Assembly: GCA_937904535.1 (NCBI GenBank)
Contig: CALELC010000032.1
Location: forward strand, 1 to 24,866
Direction: 5' to 3'
DNA: 24,866 nt
Source of the DNA: an uncultured Planctomycetaceae bacterium
Lineage (GTDB): Bacteria > Planctomycetota > Planctomycetia > Pirellulales > Pirellulaceae
The position numbers were made by a program, and so were the translations under genes. Shown here piece after piece: positions 22,398-24,866 of this stretch (within the stretch, counting starts at the first letter, position 1; the number at the start of each line of letters is the position of its first letter). The notes below the pieces were generated by a model, which was not told the DNA's origin, did no database searches, and worked only from the letters and a program-made list of their open reading frames with translations.

Positions 22398-23348
22398 TTA
22401 AAACCACTCAACCGCAGCGCCGTGAGGCTGTGGTTGGGTGAGGGTGACGACCTGGCCAGGGAGCTGGGCAACCAGTTGCTCCGCCTCTCGCTGCGAAGGA
22501 CAAAAGGCAAACACGGTCGGTCCCCACGAGCTTTGCCCGTAGCCGCGGGCCCCCACGGCATGCATCTGCTGGACAAGCGCTGTGACCGCTGGGCCGTTGT
22601 AGCAGCCGCCTTGCTGAGAAGCGAACAGTTCGCCGCTTGCTCGGTTGAACTCGGTGAGCGCCACAGCAAAGGTTTCGAAATCAGCTTGCTCAACGGCCCT
22701 GATGACCCGATCACCGGTCCGAATCAGTTCGGTCCGCACGGTGTCCGGCGCGGCGGCGAGCGCTGCGAACACCTGCCCTTCCGCTTCGCCGCACACTGCG
22801 CTATCGCTCTGCGGTGGTCGTGCTAGCACGATCGACCACTCCGGTGGCAGATCGAGCCGCCGCCAGTGGGTTGAGGGCAGGTAGTTTTCGATCAGGCCGT
22901 CTTCGGCGATCAAACCGCCTTCGAAAAAGCCGAGGCTGCCGATCACCGAGCGTCGGCCGCGATCCGCGAGCGTCTCCACCAACTGCTGCCGCGTCGGTTG
23001 CAATTCAAAATGGTTTGCTAGCGCGGTGGCCGTGGCCAAGGCGAGCTGGGTCCCCGATCCGAGGCCGCTGTGAGGCGGCGCTGACACCCGCACGCGGATC
23101 GCACATGGCGGCAGGCCACTGGAGTCGCAGGGAACCAGAAATGCCGTACAAAGTCGCTGGGCAATCGCTGTCAGCCGCTGAGGCTGCACTGGGCCAGCAT
23201 CGAAGCGTTCCGCCGCCGTGACTTCGACACACGTTTGGGGCTGATCGATCATCACCCCGATCCCGCCAAACGGCGGTCGAGTGTTCATCAGTCCAAAGTG
23301 CAGTCGAGCACCGGTAGTGACCCGCGCGCCGGGGCGACGATCAACCAT
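22398..23348 (-). CDS. Beta-ribofuranosylaminobenzene 5'-phosphate (beta-RFAP) synthase
   Basis: A 316-residue protein of the GHMP superfamily, beta-RFAP synthase type. This enzyme condenses p-aminobenzoate with PRPP, releasing CO2 and PPi, in the first committed step of methanopterin-type cofactor synthesis. Visible motifs: ARLHFGLMN near the N-terminus, GGIGVMID, the GHMP phosphate-binding loop SAPPHSGLGSGTQLALA (~89-105), and a C-terminal GARGYGQSSWGPTVFAF. The ATG at 23348 overlaps the end of the DUF447 gene by eight bases; a TTG two codons upstream is the alternative. Upstream are pabB, pabA and DUF447 on the same strand, which places pABA production next to its consumer. It is the last gene of this operon inside the window; the next gene is convergent. 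A generic GHMP sugar kinase is less likely given this context. Confidence 0.88.
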   Translation of the reverse strand: MVDRRPGARVTTGARLHFGLMNTRPPFGGIGVMIDQPQTCVEVTAAERFDAGPVQPQRLTAIAQRLCTAFLVPCDSSGLPPCAIRVRVSAPPHSGLGSGTQLALATATALANHFELQPTRQQLVETLADRGRRSVIGSLGFFEGGLIAEDGLIENYLPSTHWRRLDLPPEWSIVLARPPQSDSAVCGEAEGQVFAALAAAPDTVRTELIRTGDRVIRAVEQADFETFAVALTEFNRASGELFASQQGGCYNGPAVTALVQQMHAVGARGYGQSSWGPTVFAFCPSQREAEQLVAQLPGQVVTLTQPQPHGAAVEWF

Positions 23349-23892
23349 CGACAAATGACTCCAACTGTCGCCACGCCCGTTGTTCTGCCGGCCCGCCCGT
23401 TTTCTCCACCAGCGGCCGCAGGAGCGTCATCTGCCGCTGCACTTCCTCACGGCCAAGCAGTTCCAGTCGTGTTGCCAAGATCGCCGCCTCCACCACGGCG
23501 TGTTTGCCGCGGTTGAGTCCGAACATCGGACGCTGCACCCCTTGATGCACAATCCGGCAACTCGCCCGCGGTCGCTGCGGATCATCTTGCCACGACTCGA
23601 CCTCCACGGCGAACCAGCGGCAGCAGTCGGTCAGCTTGTGCCAACGTCCCAGCAACGGCTGGACAATTCGTTGCGGCCGGACCGGACCGATGGCGGCCGC
23701 GGCGATCAGCTCGACATCGTCCGTGACGTGCACGACCGCCGTTCCGGTCTGCTGCAGATTGGCAAACGTCCGCGACGTTCGAAACGGTTTGAGCGTGACC
23801 TGCGAAAACGCTTCGTCGACCTCCGGCCCCATCGGTGCAATGTTGACGCTGCCTGCAGCATCGGCGGTGGTGATGATCGCTTCGAGAATCAC
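23341..23892 (-). CDS. DUF447-family protein of the H4MPT gene set
   Basis: A 183-residue protein of the DUF447 family, known from methanogens and from bacteria with H4MPT-linked C1 metabolism. Conserved features are SVNIAPMGPEV (residues ~15-25), QVTLKPFRTSRTFANL (~31-46) and GTAVVHVTDDV (~50-60), in a beta-barrel-like N-terminal part recalling flavin-reductase folds. A helical C-terminal part includes NRGKHAVVEAAILATRL. The open frame runs further upstream, but the GTG at 23892 gives the family start and overlaps the pabA stop (GTGA). Its own stop overlaps the beta-RFAP synthase start. No reaction is established for it. Its position between pABA synthase and beta-RFAP synthase argues for a role in H4MPT synthesis; that is inference from context and family distribution. 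Confidence 0.82.
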   Translation of the reverse strand: MILEAIITTADAAGSVNIAPMGPEVDEAFSQVTLKPFRTSRTFANLQQTGTAVVHVTDDVELIAAAAIGPVRPQRIVQPLLGRWHKLTDCCRWFAVEVESWQDDPQRPRASCRIVHQGVQRPMFGLNRGKHAVVEAAILATRLELLGREEVQRQMTLLRPLVEKTGGPAEQRAWRQLESFVDG

Positions 23893-24521
23893 GGGACGAG
23901 CTGAGGATGGTCGAGGGGGCGGAAGGACGGCGAGCTCCACTGCTGGGCGATCCGCAGGAAATTGTCGACGAGCCGTTGGCCGCCGACCGTCAGCACCGAT
24001 TCGGGATGGAACTGCACGCCAAATAGCGGCCAGACGCGGTGCTGCACCGCCATCACGATGTCGTTTTCGCCTGCCTGGCCGGCGGTCGTTGCCGTCACGA
24101 ACAGTTCGTCGGGGAGCGTCGCTCGGGCGATCGCCAGCGAGTGGTAGCGGCCGACTCGCATCGGCAAGGGGCAAGCGGCGAACACGCCCTGCCCATCGTG
24201 TTCGATTTCGCTGGCGCTGCCATGCACCGGCGCAACGCGGTCAATGCGAGCCCCGAGCGCATGCCCGATCGCCTGATGTCCCAAGCAAACGCCGAGGATC
24301 GGCACGGTCGGTCCTAATTGCTGGATCACCTCGACGCAGCAGCCGGCTTGCTCGGGGCGTTTGGGGCCGGGCGAAAGCACGATCGCCAGTGGCCGCAACT
24401 CCGCACAGCCGGCTGCATCGATGACATCGCTGCGGACCACGCGGGTCTCCTGGCCGCCGCGGCGGACATAACGCGCCAGGTTGTGGACGAACGAATCGTG
24501 ATTGTCGAGCACCAAAATCAT
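23889..24521 (-). CDS. pabA: Aminodeoxychorismate/anthranilate synthase glutaminase subunit
   Basis: A 210-residue class I glutamine amidotransferase that supplies ammonia to PabB. The nucleophile is C79 in ILGVCLGHQAIG, and the other triad residues are H172 and E174 in GVQFHPES. The N-terminal MILVLDNHDSFVHNL and VLSPGPKRPEQAG are typical of PabA/TrpG. These subunits cannot be told apart by motif alone, and one may serve both pathways. The neighbour is PabB-like and the downstream genes use pABA, so PabA is preferred. The ATG at 24521 overlaps the pabB stop (ATGA) and its own stop overlaps the DUF447 start (GTGA). The C-terminal ~20 residues (SSPSFRPLDHPQLVP) extend past the family core. Confidence 0.88.
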   Translation of the reverse strand: MILVLDNHDSFVHNLARYVRRGGQETRVVRSDVIDAAGCAELRPLAIVLSPGPKRPEQAGCCVEVIQQLGPTVPILGVCLGHQAIGHALGARIDRVAPVHGSASEIEHDGQGVFAACPLPMRVGRYHSLAIARATLPDELFVTATTAGQAGENDIVMAVQHRVWPLFGVQFHPESVLTVGGQRLVDNFLRIAQQWSSPSFRPLDHPQLVP

Positions 24522-24866
24522 GCGGGCATGATACCGCTGCAGGCGGCTCGCAACATACCCTCAGCCTTGATCCACGTTTCGTGTTCCTCGGCCCGGGGCT
24601 CGCTCCGTGCCGTGATTCCGCCACCGACGGGAATTTGCCACCAGCCGCCGGTCGCGGTGATCGTGCGGATCAAGATATTGAACTCGGCATCGCCGCTGCA
24701 GGAGACATAGCCCAGCGAGCCGCAGTACGGACCACGGCGATGCGGCTCAAGTTCCGCGATCGTCCGCATCGCTTCGACTTTCGGAGCCCCCGTCACCGAG
24801 CCGCCGGGAAAGCAGGCGGCCAGCAAATCGATCGCGTTGACGCCGGGACGTAATCGCCCCTGCACG
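24518..24866 (-). CDS. pabB: Aminodeoxychorismate synthase component I, C-terminal part
   Basis: Only the last 115 residues are in the window; the gene continues past the right edge. The chorismate-binding core shows FPGGSVTGAPKVEAM, ELEPHRRGPYCGSLGYVS, NILIRTITA and the closing GGGITARSEPRAEEHETW. The SVTGAPK and ELEPxRR wording is closer to PabB than to TrpE (where GTLSGAPK is usual), so it should make 4-amino-4-deoxychorismate from chorismate and PabA-derived ammonia. The stop overlaps the pabA start by four bases. The ADC lyase (PabC) needed to finish pABA is not seen in this window; it could lie upstream or be encoded elsewhere. Confidence 0.85.
   Translation of the reverse strand, partial: VQGRLRPGVNAIDLLAACFPGGSVTGAPKVEAMRTIAELEPHRRGPYCGSLGYVSCSGDAEFNILIRTITATGGWWQIPVGGGITARSEPRAEEHETWIKAEGMLRAACSGIMPA

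Noticed and set aside
23892..24174. N-terminal extension of the DUF447 frame up to 24174
   Set aside because: It overlaps pabA deeply and has shadow-like Arg/Pro composition. The GTG at 23892 gives the family N-terminus and a GTGA junction.

Overview
The window reads as the chromosome of a planctomycete, most likely of the Pirellulales (Rhodopirellula/Blastopirellula-like). The evidence is the linked pair of a DUF1549/DUF1553 protein with c-type haem motifs and a PPC-domain secreted protein, the neighbouring TIGR03546/TIGR03545 gene pair, a short alpha operon (rpsM-rpsK-rpoA-rplQ) without rpsD, futalosine-pathway menaquinone genes, and a methanopterin-type cofactor operon in a bacterium. Base composition is moderately GC-rich throughout, and most genes have long antisense shadow frames, as expected from this codon bias. 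This assignment is inferred from gene content, not from a database search.

Layout, left to right. 1-1323: the 3' part of an Arg/Gly/Pro/Ser-rich low-complexity protein with eight RGD tripeptides. 1455-4117: two translationally coupled genes of the uncharacterised TIGR03546/TIGR03545 pair, preceded by a hairpin that overlaps the likely ribosome-binding site. 4295-5245: a YsnF/AvaK-type stress protein. 5467-11884 (minus strand): a secreted PPC protein, the DUF1549/DUF1553 protein, glutamate dehydrogenase and a D-2-hydroxyacid dehydrogenase. 12142-13989: a membrane-anchored TPR protein.

14101-17647 (plus strand): dihydrofolate reductase, whose stop codon overlaps a good sigma70-like promoter for rpsM-rpsK-rpoA-rplQ. 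This operon carries two unusual inserts: a structured 259-bp spacer between rpsM and rpsK, and a REP/MITE-like inverted repeat between rpoA and rplQ. 18040-20095: mqnA and mqnC of the futalosine route to menaquinone. 20215-21327 (minus strand): alanine dehydrogenase. 21817-22293: a small unrecognised helical protein.

22398-24866 (minus strand): a tightly overlapping operon, pabB (cut by the window edge) - pabA - DUF447 - beta-RFAP synthase. It links p-aminobenzoate synthesis directly to the first committed step of tetrahydromethanopterin (H4MPT) synthesis. The start codon of each of the three downstream genes overlaps the stop codon of the gene before it, and the uncharacterised DUF447 protein sits between the pABA-making and pABA-using enzymes. 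This is the most biologically interesting unit in the window. I saw no CRISPR array, rRNA or tRNA gene, transposase gene or prophage module.
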